Assembly (NCBI RefSeq): GCF_002979535.1
Contig: NZ_PCPB01000004.1
Span: forward strand, 62,001 to 126,000
Direction: 5' to 3'
DNA from: Brevundimonas sp. MYb52
GTDB lineage: Bacteria > Pseudomonadota > Alphaproteobacteria > Caulobacterales > Caulobacteraceae
DNA: 64,000 nucleotides
The notes beneath the pieces were generated by a model. The model did no database searches and was not told where the DNA came from. It saw nothing but the letters and a program-made list of their open reading frames with translations. Position numbers and translations under genes: made by a program. Position 1 is the stretch's first letter. Each line of letters begins with the position of its first letter. This document shows positions 54,391 to 63,426 of this stretch, in pieces.

Positions 54391-55620
54391 TCACTGCAAG
54401 ATCTTGCCAGAAGACTCATCTTCTCTTTGCTTCTGACGTCGCCCTGCAAGGTTCAGAATCACCGCCGCAGCCAGGGCCGACAGCACCGATCCGCCGATCA
54501 CGCCCAGCTTGACCTCGATCTGTTCGGGCGAGTCCACCGCGCCAGGGAAGGCCAGGACGCCGATGAACAGGCTCATGGTGAAGCCGATGCCGCACAGAAG
54601 GCTGACGCCGTAGATCTGCAGCCAGCTGGCGCCGGAGGGCTTGTCGCCGATCTTCAGCTTGGCGGCCAGCCAGGCCGCGCCGAAGACGCCGACCTGCTTG
54701 CCGATGAAGAGACCGAGCGCGATGGCGATGACCAGGGGCGCAAAGGCCTGCTCCAGCGACAGGCCGGCGAAGGAAACCCCGGCCTTGGCGAAGGCGAACA
54801 GCGGCAGGACCAGGAAGGCGACATAGGGATGCAGGTCGTGCATCGCCTCTTTCAACGGGCTCTGCGAGGTTTCTCGGCGCGGCTCAACCGGGACGATCAT
54901 GGCGAAGGCCACCGCCGTCAGCGAGGTCGACAGACCGGACAGAACCGTCAGATACCAGACCGCGCCGAAGCCCAGCACCCAGAAGGGACCGGCCAGACGT
55001 CGACGGCACAGTAGGGCGAAGGCGACCATCAAACCCGCCACGCCCAGCAGCGGCAGCCACTGCACCCCCTGGCTGAACAGGACGGCGATCAGTGCGATAG
55101 CCCCCAGGTCGTCGACGATGGCCAGGGTCAGCAGGAAGACCCGCAGCGACGACGGCAGCTTCTTGCCCACCACCGCGAAGACGGCCAGGGCGAAGGCGAT
55201 GTCGGTGGCCAGGGGAATGGGCCAGCCCTGCGACGGGCCGCCCAGCATTCCGGCGACCGCCAGATAGACCAGACCCGGAACCGCCATTCCGCCCAGAGCC
55301 GCGATGATCGGCAGGGCCAGCTTCTTGGGATTGCTCAGTTCACCCTTAAGGATCTCGTATTTGATCTCCAGCCCGACGACGAGGAAGAAGACCGCCATCA
55401 GGCCTTCCTTGATCCAGTTGGAGATCGTCTCCTCCAGCCGCAGCGGACCGACCTGAAGCACGTGGACGCTCTTCAGCCAGGCGAAATAGTCGCCGGCCCA
55501 GGGCGAGTTGGCGACGATCAGGGCGGCGAGGGCGGCCAGGCCCAGGGCGGCGCCTGACCCGGCTTCGGTCTTGAGAAAGTCGAGCGTGAGCTTCTTGGCC
55601 ACGGCGGTCTCCGAAATCAA
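54391..55620 (-). CDS. nhaA: Na+/H+ antiporter NhaA
   Basis: The 409-residue membrane protein has about eleven to twelve helices and the NhaA marks: EGLMAVFFLVVGLEIKYEIL, PIPLATDIAFALAVFAVVGK (Asp), LLTLAIVDDLGAIALIAVLF (the ion-binding Asp pair), and YGVSLLCGIGFTMSLFIG. It exchanges Na+ for H+ in pH and salt control. The C-terminal tail is charged (RRQKQREDESSGKILQ). It is 231 bases upstream of the TonB receptor on the same strand. Confidence 0.94.
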   Translation of the reverse strand: MISETAVAKKLTLDFLKTEAGSGAALGLAALAALIVANSPWAGDYFAWLKSVHVLQVGPLRLEETISNWIKEGLMAVFFLVVGLEIKYEILKGELSNPKKLALPIIAALGGMAVPGLVYLAVAGMLGGPSQGWPIPLATDIAFALAVFAVVGKKLPSSLRVFLLTLAIVDDLGAIALIAVLFSQGVQWLPLLGVAGLMVAFALLCRRRLAGPFWVLGFGAVWYLTVLSGLSTSLTAVAFAMIVPVEPRRETSQSPLKEAMHDLHPYVAFLVLPLFAFAKAGVSFAGLSLEQAFAPLVIAIALGLFIGKQVGVFGAAWLAAKLKIGDKPSGASWLQIYGVSLLCGIGFTMSLFIGVLAFPGAVDSPEQIEVKLGVIGGSVLSALAAAVILNLAGRRQKQREDESSGKILQ

Positions 55621-55828
55621 AAGGACTGTCGTGGCGTCAGGTTATCGACGGACGCCTGACCGGATTCGCGCGTCGAACGACGGCGCCGGCCTGGCCCCGA
55701 CGCTCGACAAGCGAAGCGGGACCTGATCTCTGCCTTTGAAAATAACCGACCCGCCCGCAGGTTCAAGACCAAGTCGACCGCTGATGTTGCGGTTGCGAAA
55801 CGGACATCGAACGCGCATCTGCCGCTTC

Positions 55829-57289
55829 ATGCCCGTCTCCCCCGCCTATCACCCCGATCCGCGCTTCATCGACCTCGGCCCCGAGTTCGGCGATCCGGTG
55901 CTGCCCGCCGACTTTCCCCAGACGATCCTGCGCGTGCGCAACGACCGCGCGGCCGCCAGCGTCGGGCTGGAGACCCTGAGCGACGACGAATGGCGCGCCC
56001 ACTTCGGCCGTTTCGAGCCCCTGCCCGGCCAACCCGGACCGATCGCCATGCGCTATCACGGCCATCAGTTCCGCACCTACAACCCCGACCTCGGCGACGG
56101 GCGCGGCTTTCTGGCCGCCCAACTCAGAGAAACAGTCGGCGCTCAAGCAGCGAGCGACCGCGTCGCGAGCGATAGCGCCCCTCAAGGTCGACTCTTGGAC
56201 CTGGGCACCAAAGGCTCGGGCCAGACGCCGTGGTCGCGGCGCGGCGATGGGCGGCTGACGCTGAAGGGCGGGATGCGCGAGGTCCTGGCCGCCGCCATGC
56301 TGGAAAGCCTGGGGGTTCCGACCTGCCGCATCCTGTCGCTGGTCGAGACGGGCGAGGCGCTGGAACGCAATGACGAGCCTTCGCCCACCCGCTCGGCCGT
56401 CATGGTGCGGCTGTCGCACAGCCATATCCGCTTCGGGACCTTCCAGCGCGCCGCCTACCACGGGCGCAAGGATCAGATCGAAGTCCTGCTGGAACACGCC
56501 CGCAGCCTCTATCATCCGACAGTCGCCCCCGGCGACGCGCCCGGCTTCCTGGCCGCCGTGGTGGAGGCCTCGGCGCGGCTGACGGCCCAGTGGATCGCCG
56601 CCGGCTTCGTCCACGGCGTTTTGAACACCGACAATCTGAACGTCACGGGCGAGAGCTTCGACTACGGCCCGTGGCGCTTCCTCCCCCACTATGATCCGGG
56701 CTTCACCGCCGCCTATTTCGACAGCGAGGGCCTCTATGCCTTCGCGCGTCAGCCCGAGGCTGTGTTCTGGAACCTGACCCAGTTGGCCGGCTGCCTGAAG
56801 CTGATCGCCGAGCCGCAGGTCGCCGCCCTGACCGAGGCGCTGAACGGTTTCGGCCCCGCCTATATCCGCCATCTGCGCGCGGCCTTCCTCAACCGCCTGG
56901 GGGTCAAGAGCCTGAGCGAGGCCGCCGATCAGCGGCTGCTGGACGCGACGCTGGCCCTACTGCGCGACAAGGGCGAGGCCCTGCGTTGGGAGCCGCTCTT
57001 CTTCGACTGGTTCGGGGGCTTCAGTTCGAGTGCGCGGGCGCTCGGCGGGGTGCGCGGCTCGACCTATCAGGGCGAGGCCTTCGACGCCTTCCGCTTCGCC
57101 TTGCTGGAGCACGAGCCCGACCGCCCCGAGCGGCTGGAGCATCCGATGTTCGCCAAGCTTGAGCCCGATGAGCTGCTGATCGACGAGGTCGAGGCGATCT
57201 GGTCCGCCATCGCACAGGGCGACGACTGGGCGCCTCTGCACGCCAAGCTGGCTCGGCTGGAGGCGGCGCGGAGCGCCTGGGCCCTATAA
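55829..57289 (+). CDS. selO: Protein adenylyltransferase SelO (YdiU family)
   Basis: SelO is a pseudokinase-fold enzyme that transfers AMP to proteins. From the ATG at 55829 it has 486 residues. Motifs include AMRYHGHQFRTYNPDLGDGR, LDLGTKGSGQTPWSRRGDGR, LKGGMREVLAAAMLESLGVP, FVHGVLNTDNLNVTGESFDYGPW and NLTQLAGCLKLIAE, giving the inverted ATP-binding plan. Between GFLAAQLRE and the LLDLGTKGSG motif there is an extra low-complexity stretch (about residues 100-119). The start is chosen because upstream sequence is not family-like. Confidence 0.93.
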   Translation: MPVSPAYHPDPRFIDLGPEFGDPVLPADFPQTILRVRNDRAAASVGLETLSDDEWRAHFGRFEPLPGQPGPIAMRYHGHQFRTYNPDLGDGRGFLAAQLRETVGAQAASDRVASDSAPQGRLLDLGTKGSGQTPWSRRGDGRLTLKGGMREVLAAAMLESLGVPTCRILSLVETGEALERNDEPSPTRSAVMVRLSHSHIRFGTFQRAAYHGRKDQIEVLLEHARSLYHPTVAPGDAPGFLAAVVEASARLTAQWIAAGFVHGVLNTDNLNVTGESFDYGPWRFLPHYDPGFTAAYFDSEGLYAFARQPEAVFWNLTQLAGCLKLIAEPQVAALTEALNGFGPAYIRHLRAAFLNRLGVKSLSEAADQRLLDATLALLRDKGEALRWEPLFFDWFGGFSSSARALGGVRGSTYQGEAFDAFRFALLEHEPDRPERLEHPMFAKLEPDELLIDEVEAIWSAIAQGDDWAPLHAKLARLEAARSAWAL

Positions 57290-57353
57290 TTCCGCTCATC
57301 CCGCGGAGGCGGAGACGAGCGAGTTCGGGCGGACATTTCGATTAAGTCATCAA

Positions 57354-57366
57354 CCGATGTCATCGG
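57354..57366. promoter_or_regulatory. Short inverted repeat in selO-doxX intergenic region
   Basis: CCGATG-T-CATCGG is a perfect 13-base inverted repeat, flanked by TCAA and TTGA. It lies in a 272-base gap between selO and the DoxX-like gene that otherwise shows nothing clear. It may be an operator. Confidence 0.4.
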
Positions 57367-57561
57367 TCGTTGACAGGCTGCCCCAGCAGGCCTAGACCAC
57401 GCTCACGTCCTGCGTCGGGTTACGGGGAATTGTGGTTTCAGCCACGCCGCCGCCGCAGGTCGCGCCTACCCCCGGTTCACAGATTGTTACACTTCCTTGA
57501 CGATCGCCTCCGGCAATCTGATCTAGCAACTGTTACCAATTAAACCCCAACGGTTTCGGCC

Positions 57562-57972
57562 ATGACCTCGACGACCTTGACGCCCCGCTCCCGCGCAAAA
57601 TCCGACTACCTGAACCTGACGCTCTGGACCTTCCAGGGCTGGATCGCGATGTTCTTCATCGCGGCCGGCTACGCCAAGCTGACGGAGTCGATGGAAAACC
57701 TGACCGTGCTGATGCACTGGCCCGCCATGGCCAGCGTCAACTTCGTGCGCGGTCTGGGCGTGGTCGAGATGGTCCTGGCCCTAATGGTGCTCAGCCCCCT
57801 GGTGTCGTGGCGCTTCGGCCGCCCCCTTCTGCTGACGGCCAGCGTCGGCCTGCTGGCGCTGCAGACCATCATGCTGATCCTGCACGCGATGGAGTTGAAT
57901 GTGGGCCTGGCCCTGACCAATCTCTTCCTGATCGCCATCACGGCGCCGGTGCTGTGGTTCCGCCGCCACTGA
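57562..57972 (+). CDS. DoxX-like membrane protein
   Basis: The 136-residue protein has four predicted helices (WIAMFFIAAGYAKLTES; ASVNFVRGLGVVEMVLALMV; LLLTASVGLLALQTIMLILHA; VGLALTNLFLIAITAPVLWF). The GYAKL and RGLGVVEM segments fit the DoxX_2-like group. Function unknown; single gene. Confidence 0.78.
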   Translation: MTSTTLTPRSRAKSDYLNLTLWTFQGWIAMFFIAAGYAKLTESMENLTVLMHWPAMASVNFVRGLGVVEMVLALMVLSPLVSWRFGRPLLLTASVGLLALQTIMLILHAMELNVGLALTNLFLIAITAPVLWFRRH

Positions 57973-58092
57973 TCGCCTGACACCCGTCTCCTCCCCGGAT
58001 CGGCCGCGGCGAGCGCAAGCTCTCCGCGGCCGATTTGCGTTTGCGCCCCTCGCCGATCACAACTTGTCGAGGCGATCAGCGAGAAGCTTCCC

Positions 58093-58108
58093 TTTACGTC
58101 CGCGTCAA
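58093..58108 (+). promoter_or_regulatory. Candidate MerR-family operator
   Basis: TTTACG-TCCG-CGTCAA is an inverted repeat with one mismatch. It is 15 bases upstream of the MerR-type regulator gene and has the spacing (6+4+6) seen in LiuR-type sites as I recall them. Confidence 0.5.
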
Positions 58109-58122
58109 GTTATGGATGACGC

Positions 58123-58608
58123 ATGGCGACCGCTGACGATCACCGCACCTATTCCATCCGGCACCTGTGCCGTGAGTTCGGCGCCACCGCGCGCGCCCTG
58201 CGCTTCTATGAGGACAAGGGTCTGCTGACCCCTGCCCGCAAGGGCCAGACGCGGGTCTATGACGCGCGCGACCGCGCCCGGCTGAAGCTAATCCTGAGGG
58301 GACGCCGCATCGGCTTCACCCTGCAGGAGATCCAGGAGATGCTGGATCTGTATGACCGCAAGGATCACAACGTCCATCAGATGGCCGTGGCCCTGCGCCG
58401 CCACCGCGCCCAGGTCGAGGCGCTGAAACAGCAACTCGAAGACATCGAGGGCGCCATTCAGACGGCTGAGGAAGCCTGCGCCTGGATGGAGTCCAAGCTG
58501 GGCGAACACCGCCCCGACCTACTGCCGGGGGCGGACGAATACGCCAACCTGCTGAGCGAACGGCTCAACCCCGACAACCACTTCCAGCCCTTCAAAGCGA
58601 GAGCGTAA
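58123..58608 (+). CDS. MerR-family transcriptional regulator
   Basis: The 161-residue protein has an N-terminal MerR DNA-binding domain (YSIRHLCREFGATARALRFYEDKGLLTPARKGQTRVYD, given here as a family match over residues 7-50) and a C-terminal coiled coil (VEALKQQLEDIEGAIQTAEE). No metal-binding Cys set is seen, so it is of the LiuR-like catabolic type rather than a metal sensor. It is 4 bases upstream of an acyl-CoA dehydrogenase, so it probably controls that operon and itself. Confidence 0.9.
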   Translation: MATADDHRTYSIRHLCREFGATARALRFYEDKGLLTPARKGQTRVYDARDRARLKLILRGRRIGFTLQEIQEMLDLYDRKDHNVHQMAVALRRHRAQVEALKQQLEDIEGAIQTAEEACAWMESKLGEHRPDLLPGADEYANLLSERLNPDNHFQPFKARA

Positions 58609-58612
58609 TCCC

Positions 58613-60394
58613 ATGGCCTACAAGGCGCCTGTCCGCGACCTGTCCTTCGTCCTGCACGACGTGCTGGAGGTCGAACGCTACGCCAACCACTTCGCCGACG
58701 CCGACCTGTCGCGCGACCTGATCGACCAGATCATCGAGGAAGGCGGCAAGTTCGCCGAGGAAGTCATCGCCCCGATCAACCGTCAGGGCGATCAGGAAGG
58801 CTGCCACATCACCGGCGACGTGGTCACCGGGCCGAAGGGCTGGAAGGAAGCCTATCATCAGATGGTCGAGGCCGGCTGGACCAGCCTGGCCTTCGGCACG
58901 GAATACGGCGGCCAGGGCCTGCCCTCGATCGTGTCCATGGCGGTAGGCCAATTCACGGCGGCGGCCTCGGCGGCCTTTTCCATGTATCCGGGCCTGACGG
59001 CGGGCGCCTATCACGGCATCGAAGCCTCGGCCTCGGACGAACTGAAGCAGACCTATCTGCCCAAGATGGCGACCGGCGAATGGACCGGCACCATGAACTT
59101 GACCGAGCCCCAGTGCGGCACCGACCTGGGCATGGTCCGCACCAAGGCGGTGCCCAATGGCGACGGCTCCTATTCGATCACCGGCCAGAAGATCTGGATC
59201 TCGGCGGGCGAGCACGACTTCGCCGACAACATCATCCATACGGTGCTGGCCCGCGTCGAAGGCGCGGTTCCGGGCATCAAGGGCCTGTCCCTGTTCGTGG
59301 CGCCGAAGTTCCTCGTGAACGAAGACGGCTCCATCGGCGAGCGCAACGGCGTCCAGTGCGCCGGCCTCGAGCACAAGATGGGCATCCACGGCAACGCCAC
59401 CTGCGTCATGGCCTATGAGAACGCCAAGGGCTGGCTGATCGGCGAAGAAGGCCGGGGCATGAACAACATGTTCGTGGTCATGAACGAGGCCCGCCTCGGC
59501 ACCGGCCTGCAAGGCCTGGCCATCGGCGACGCCGCCTATCAGGCCGCCGTCGAGTTCGCCAACGACCGTCTGCAGGGCCGCGCCCTGACCGGCGCCAAGA
59601 ACCCGGACGGCCCGGCCGACCCGATCATGGTCCACCCCGACGTGCGCCGGATGCTGCTGGAATCCAAGGCCTTCGTCGAAGGCGGCCGCGCCTTCATCCT
59701 GTGGACCGCCCTGCAGGCTGACCTGCAGAAGTCCTCGGACGAGGCCACGGCGACCAAGGCCAAGGACTACATGGGCCTGATCACGCCCGTGCTGAAAGCC
59801 TATCTGACCGACAAGGGCTTCCACGTCGCCTCGCTGGCCATGCAGGTCCATGGCGGCTCGGGCTACACCGAACACTTCCCCGCCTCGCAGTATCTGCGCG
59901 ATGCGCGCATCACCATGATCTACGAAGGCACCAACGGCATTCAGGCGCTCGACCTGGTGGGCCGCAAGCTGCCGTCGAACGGCGGCCGCGCCATCATGAG
60001 CTGGTTCGCCGACATCGACGCCTTCGTCGCTGAGAACAGCGCCGACGAGGCCATCAAACCCTTCGTCGACGGCCTGGCCGACACCAAGAAGAAGCTGCAG
60101 GACGGCACCATGTGGCTGATGCAGAACGGCATGGCCAATCCGGATAACGCCGCCGCAGCCTCGACCGACTATCTGCACATCTTCGGCCTGACGGCGCTGG
60201 CCTACATGTGGGCGCAGATGGCCAAGTCGGCCCAGGCCAGGATCGCCGCCGGCGACGCCGATCCCTACTACGTCACCAAGCTGCAGACCGGGCAATACTT
60301 CGTCGAGCGCATCCTGCCCGACGCCGCCGCCCACCTGACCAAGCTGAAGACCGGCGCAGAGGTGCTGATGCAGATGCCCGCCGAGGCCTTCTGA
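58613..60394 (+). CDS. Acyl-CoA dehydrogenase, long (DmdC/FadE-like) form
   Basis: The 593-residue FAD enzyme has the N-terminal extension (YKAPVRDLSFVLHDVLEVER) and the C-terminal domain seen in the roughly 600-residue branch that includes DmdC. Core motifs are AFGTEYGGQGLPSIVSMAVG, NLTEPQCGTDLGMVRTKAV, QKIWISAGEHDF, MGIHGNATCVMAYENAKGWL, GGSGYTEHFPASQYLRDARI and IYEGTNGIQALDLVGRKL, including the catalytic Glu of YEGTNG. It desaturates acyl-CoA. The substrate is not certain. It is translated directly after the MerR gene. Confidence 0.92.
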   Translation: MAYKAPVRDLSFVLHDVLEVERYANHFADADLSRDLIDQIIEEGGKFAEEVIAPINRQGDQEGCHITGDVVTGPKGWKEAYHQMVEAGWTSLAFGTEYGGQGLPSIVSMAVGQFTAAASAAFSMYPGLTAGAYHGIEASASDELKQTYLPKMATGEWTGTMNLTEPQCGTDLGMVRTKAVPNGDGSYSITGQKIWISAGEHDFADNIIHTVLARVEGAVPGIKGLSLFVAPKFLVNEDGSIGERNGVQCAGLEHKMGIHGNATCVMAYENAKGWLIGEEGRGMNNMFVVMNEARLGTGLQGLAIGDAAYQAAVEFANDRLQGRALTGAKNPDGPADPIMVHPDVRRMLLESKAFVEGGRAFILWTALQADLQKSSDEATATKAKDYMGLITPVLKAYLTDKGFHVASLAMQVHGGSGYTEHFPASQYLRDARITMIYEGTNGIQALDLVGRKLPSNGGRAIMSWFADIDAFVAENSADEAIKPFVDGLADTKKKLQDGTMWLMQNGMANPDNAAAASTDYLHIFGLTALAYMWAQMAKSAQARIAAGDADPYYVTKLQTGQYFVERILPDAAAHLTKLKTGAEVLMQMPAEAF

Positions 60395-60410
60395 TCCGCC
60401 GATGACCAAC

Positions 60411-60443
60411 AGGGCCTCTCTGCTAACGTGGAGAGGCCCTTTC
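60411..60443 (+). terminator. Intrinsic terminator between two acyl-CoA dehydrogenase genes
   Basis: GGGCCTCTC (60412-60420) pairs perfectly with GAGAGGCCC, loop TGCTAACGTG, followed by TTTCTC. It lies 17 bases after the first dehydrogenase and 60 before the second, so the second may have its own promoter or run on read-through. Confidence 0.85.
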
Positions 60444-60503
60444 TCTACCGACCGCGCCCAGACGACCGCCAGAGTCCGAACCGCGCCAGCAGGAAACGCG
60501 ACC

Positions 60504-61667
60504 ATGAACGTGCTCAACACGCCCGAACCTGACTTCATGCAGGACGAGGAGATCACCCTCTTCTCCGACAGCGTCGGCAAGTGGATCGACGAGCACGCCC
60601 CGCCTGAGAAGTTCCAGCAGTGGATCGCCGCCTCGTCGGTGCCGCGCCAGCTGTGGAATGACGCGGGCGACGCGGGTCTGCTGGGCCTCAGCCTGCCGGA
60701 AGAAGACGGCGGCTTCGGCGGCGACTATCGCCATGAGGTGGTCCTGATGCGCCAGCTGGGCTGGAAGGGCGCGGACCACTTCGGCATCTCACTGCACAAC
60801 GCCATCGTCATGCCCTACATCTGGCACTACGGCACGGCCGAGCAGAAGGCGCGCTGGCTGCCGCGTCTGGCGTCCGGCGAACTGGTCGGCGCCATCGCCA
60901 TGACCGAGCCGGGCACGGGTTCCGACCTGCAGGGCGTCAAGACCACCGCCGTCAAATCCGACGACCACTATGTCCTGAACGGCTCCAAGACCTTCATCAC
61001 CAATGGCCAGCTGGCCAACTTCATCATCGTCGTCGCCAAGACCGACCCGGCGGAAGGCGCCAAGGGCACCAGCCTGATCGTGCTCGAAACCGACGGGGCC
61101 GAAGGCTTTGAGCGCGGCCGCAACCTGCACAAGATCGGCATGGAGGCCAACGACACCTCCGAGCTCTTCTTCAACGACGTCAAGGTCCCGCTGGACAACG
61201 TCATCGGCGGCGGCGAGGGCCAGGGCTTCGTCCAGTTGATGCAGCAACTGCCGCAGGAACGCCTGAACATCGCCGTTCAGGGCGTGGCCGCCGCCGAGCG
61301 CGGGCTTGAAGCGACGCTGGACTACGTCAAGCAGCGCAAGGCGTTTGGCAAACGCGTCATCGACTTCCAGAACACCCAGTTCAAGCTGGCCGAGGTCAAA
61401 ACGAAACTGACCGTCGCCAAGGTCTTCGTCGACCACTGCATCGGCCTGCACCTGAAGGGCCAGCTGGACGCCGCCACCGCCTCGATGGCCAAGTACTGGG
61501 TCACCGACATCCAGGGCGAGACCATCGACGAGATGCTGCAGCTCTTCGGCGGCTACGGCTACATGAACGAGTACCCGATCGCCCAGCTCTACAAGGACGC
61601 CCGCGTCCAGCGCATCTACGGCGGCACCAACGAGATCATGAAGCTGCTGATCGCGCGCACCCTGTAA
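60504..61667 (+). CDS. Acyl-CoA dehydrogenase, standard form
   Basis: The ATG at 60504, after AGGAAACG, gives 387 residues, the normal size; the open frame further upstream runs through the terminator. Motifs are LGLSLPEEDGGFGGDYRHEV, AMTEPGTGSDLQGVKTTAV, KTFITNGQLANFIIVVAKTD, KQRKAFGKRVIDFQNTQFKL, LQLFGGYGYMNEYPIAQLYKDARV and YGGTNEIMKLLIARTL, with the catalytic Glu in GGTNEIM. It resembles medium/long-chain and branched-chain dehydrogenases. Confidence 0.92.
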   Translation: MNVLNTPEPDFMQDEEITLFSDSVGKWIDEHAPPEKFQQWIAASSVPRQLWNDAGDAGLLGLSLPEEDGGFGGDYRHEVVLMRQLGWKGADHFGISLHNAIVMPYIWHYGTAEQKARWLPRLASGELVGAIAMTEPGTGSDLQGVKTTAVKSDDHYVLNGSKTFITNGQLANFIIVVAKTDPAEGAKGTSLIVLETDGAEGFERGRNLHKIGMEANDTSELFFNDVKVPLDNVIGGGEGQGFVQLMQQLPQERLNIAVQGVAAAERGLEATLDYVKQRKAFGKRVIDFQNTQFKLAEVKTKLTVAKVFVDHCIGLHLKGQLDAATASMAKYWVTDIQGETIDEMLQLFGGYGYMNEYPIAQLYKDARVQRIYGGTNEIMKLLIARTL

Positions 61668-61698
61668 AACGACCGGGCGCAGGGGTAAGGGGTGGCGC

Positions 61699-62586
61699 AT
61701 GATCGTCCGCTCCCGCCCCGGCCCGCTCGAAATCCTGTTTGCGATTAACGGATCCATCCTGCCGCGCGTGGTCGGGCGACTGGCCCTGACGGTCGCCATC
61801 ACCGTGGCGGCGGTCATGCTGCACCGGGAACGGCCCGACCTGCCGGTGCATCTGGCGGCGGCGCCCTTCGCCCTGATCGGGCTGGCGCTGTCCATCTTCA
61901 TGAGCTTCCGCAATAACGCCTGCTACGACCGCTGGTGGGAGGCGCGAAAGCTGTGGGGCGAGCTGATCATCGCCGTCCGTTCGTTCGCGCGTCAGACGGC
62001 CCTGCTGCCCGAGGACCGCCGCACGCCCCTGCTGGACGGGGTCGGCGGCTTCGTCTTCGGCCTGGCCGCCCGACTGCGCGACCGAGACGAGGCGGGAGAG
62101 ATCGCCCGCTGGACCGCCAGCGAGCCTGCGCCTCACCCTACCGACGCCGCCCTGACCGAAGTGGGCCGCCAGTGCGCCGAGTTGCTGCGCGACGGCGTGA
62201 TCGACCCGATCCGCTATTCGGTGCTGGAGTTGCGGCTGACCGAGATGAGCCACGTCCTGGCCGGTTGCGAACGGATCAAGACCACGCCCCTGCCCTTCGC
62301 CTACGCCCTGCTGCTGCACCGGACGGCCCACGCCTTTTGCCTGATGCTGCCCTTCGCCCTGGCCCCGTCTCTGGGGTGGTGGACGATGGCGGTGTCGCTG
62401 CTGGTCGCCTACACCTTCTTCGGTCTGGACGCCTTGGGCGACGAACTGGAAGACCCCTTCGGCGACGATCCCAACGACCTGCCGCTGGACGCCATGAGCC
62501 GGATGCTGGAGCGCGAGCTGCGCCACGCCCAGGGCCAGACCGACCTGCCCCCCGCCTGGCCCGCCCAGCGCGACCGCCTGACCTGA
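61699..62586 (+). CDS. Bestrophin-like (UPF0187) membrane channel
   Basis: The 295-residue protein fits the bacterial bestrophin group: MIVRSRPGPLEILFAINGSI, PFALIGLALSIFMSFRNNACYDRWWEARKLWGELI region (the SFRNN-YDRWWEAR core), LLHRTAHAFCLMLPFALAP and a late FGLDALGDELEDPFGDDPNDLPLD. Such proteins form anion or cation channels in the inner membrane. Its physiological role here is not known. Confidence 0.92.
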   Translation: MIVRSRPGPLEILFAINGSILPRVVGRLALTVAITVAAVMLHRERPDLPVHLAAAPFALIGLALSIFMSFRNNACYDRWWEARKLWGELIIAVRSFARQTALLPEDRRTPLLDGVGGFVFGLAARLRDRDEAGEIARWTASEPAPHPTDAALTEVGRQCAELLRDGVIDPIRYSVLELRLTEMSHVLAGCERIKTTPLPFAYALLLHRTAHAFCLMLPFALAPSLGWWTMAVSLLVAYTFFGLDALGDELEDPFGDDPNDLPLDAMSRMLERELRHAQGQTDLPPAWPAQRDRLT

Positions 62587-62635
62587 TCCCGGCTCAGCGC
62601 GTGACGCGCGCCCGCGCGCCCGCTAAATCCCTGAC

Positions 62636-63355
62636 ATGATCCGTTTGCACGTTCAGGGCGATCTCGCCCCCGGCCTCGCCGTCGCTCCGACCCTCGACCA
62701 GTCGCGCTACCTGACCCAGGTGATGCGGCTGAAGGCCGGCGACGACCTGCTGGCTTTCAATGGCCGTCACGGCGAGTGGCGCGTTTCGGTCGCAGAAGTC
62801 CTGAAGAAGGGCGTCATCCTGCGCGCCGAGGAACAGGTGCGGGCGCAGACCCACGGCCCCGATCTGGAACTGATCGTCGCCGTGGTGAAGAAGGCGCGGA
62901 TCGAAACCATCGTCGAGAAGGCGACCGAGCTGGGGGCCAGCCGCGTGCGGCTGGTCCTGACCCATCGCACCAACGCCGACCGGCTGCGTCTCGACCGGCT
63001 GGACGCCATCGCCGAGGAGGCCGCCGAGCAGACCGGCCGTCTGGACGTGCCCCTGGTCGATGACCCAATCAAGCTGGACACCCTGCTGGACGGCTGGGAC
63101 GCCTCACGCCGCCTGATGTTCTGCGACGAGACCGGCGGCGCACCCGCCATCGGCGCCCTGACCGCTGCGGGCGAAGGCAAGTGGGCCATCCTGATCGGCC
63201 CTGAAGGCGGTTTCTCGCCCGAGGAAGGCGAGCGGCTGCGCGCCCTGCCCTTCACCACCGCCGTCTCTCTGGGTCCGCGCATCCTGCGCGCCGACACCGC
63301 CGCCATCGCCGCCCTGACCCTGTGGCAGGCGGCCATCGGCGACTGGGACCGATAA
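62636..63355 (+). CDS. rsmE: 16S rRNA m3U1498 methyltransferase
   Basis: RsmE methylates U1498 of 16S rRNA. The 239-residue SPOUT protein has the N-terminal PUA-like part (YLTQVMRLKAGDDLLAFNGR) and the knotted methyltransferase domain (VKKARIETIVEKATELGAS, ILIGPEGGFSPEEGERLRAL, VSLGPRILRADTAAIAAL). It lies 71 bases before gshA on the same strand. Confidence 0.95.
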   Translation: MIRLHVQGDLAPGLAVAPTLDQSRYLTQVMRLKAGDDLLAFNGRHGEWRVSVAEVLKKGVILRAEEQVRAQTHGPDLELIVAVVKKARIETIVEKATELGASRVRLVLTHRTNADRLRLDRLDAIAEEAAEQTGRLDVPLVDDPIKLDTLLDGWDASRRLMFCDETGGAPAIGALTAAGEGKWAILIGPEGGFSPEEGERLRALPFTTAVSLGPRILRADTAAIAALTLWQAAIGDWDR

Positions 63356-63426
63356 GAAGTTTATCGCCTTCCCTCTTGAGCGGGGCCGTATCCTCGCCCA
63401 TCTAGCCGCGACAGCAGGGGTTACAG

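Noticed and set aside
52822..55014. 730-residue plus-strand open frame
   Set aside because: It crosses antisense through the TonB receptor and nhaA and even spans the gap between them; no recognisable domain.
58592..60580. 662-residue minus-strand open frame
   Set aside because: Antisense shadow of the acyl-CoA dehydrogenase; composition typical of reverse-strand frames.
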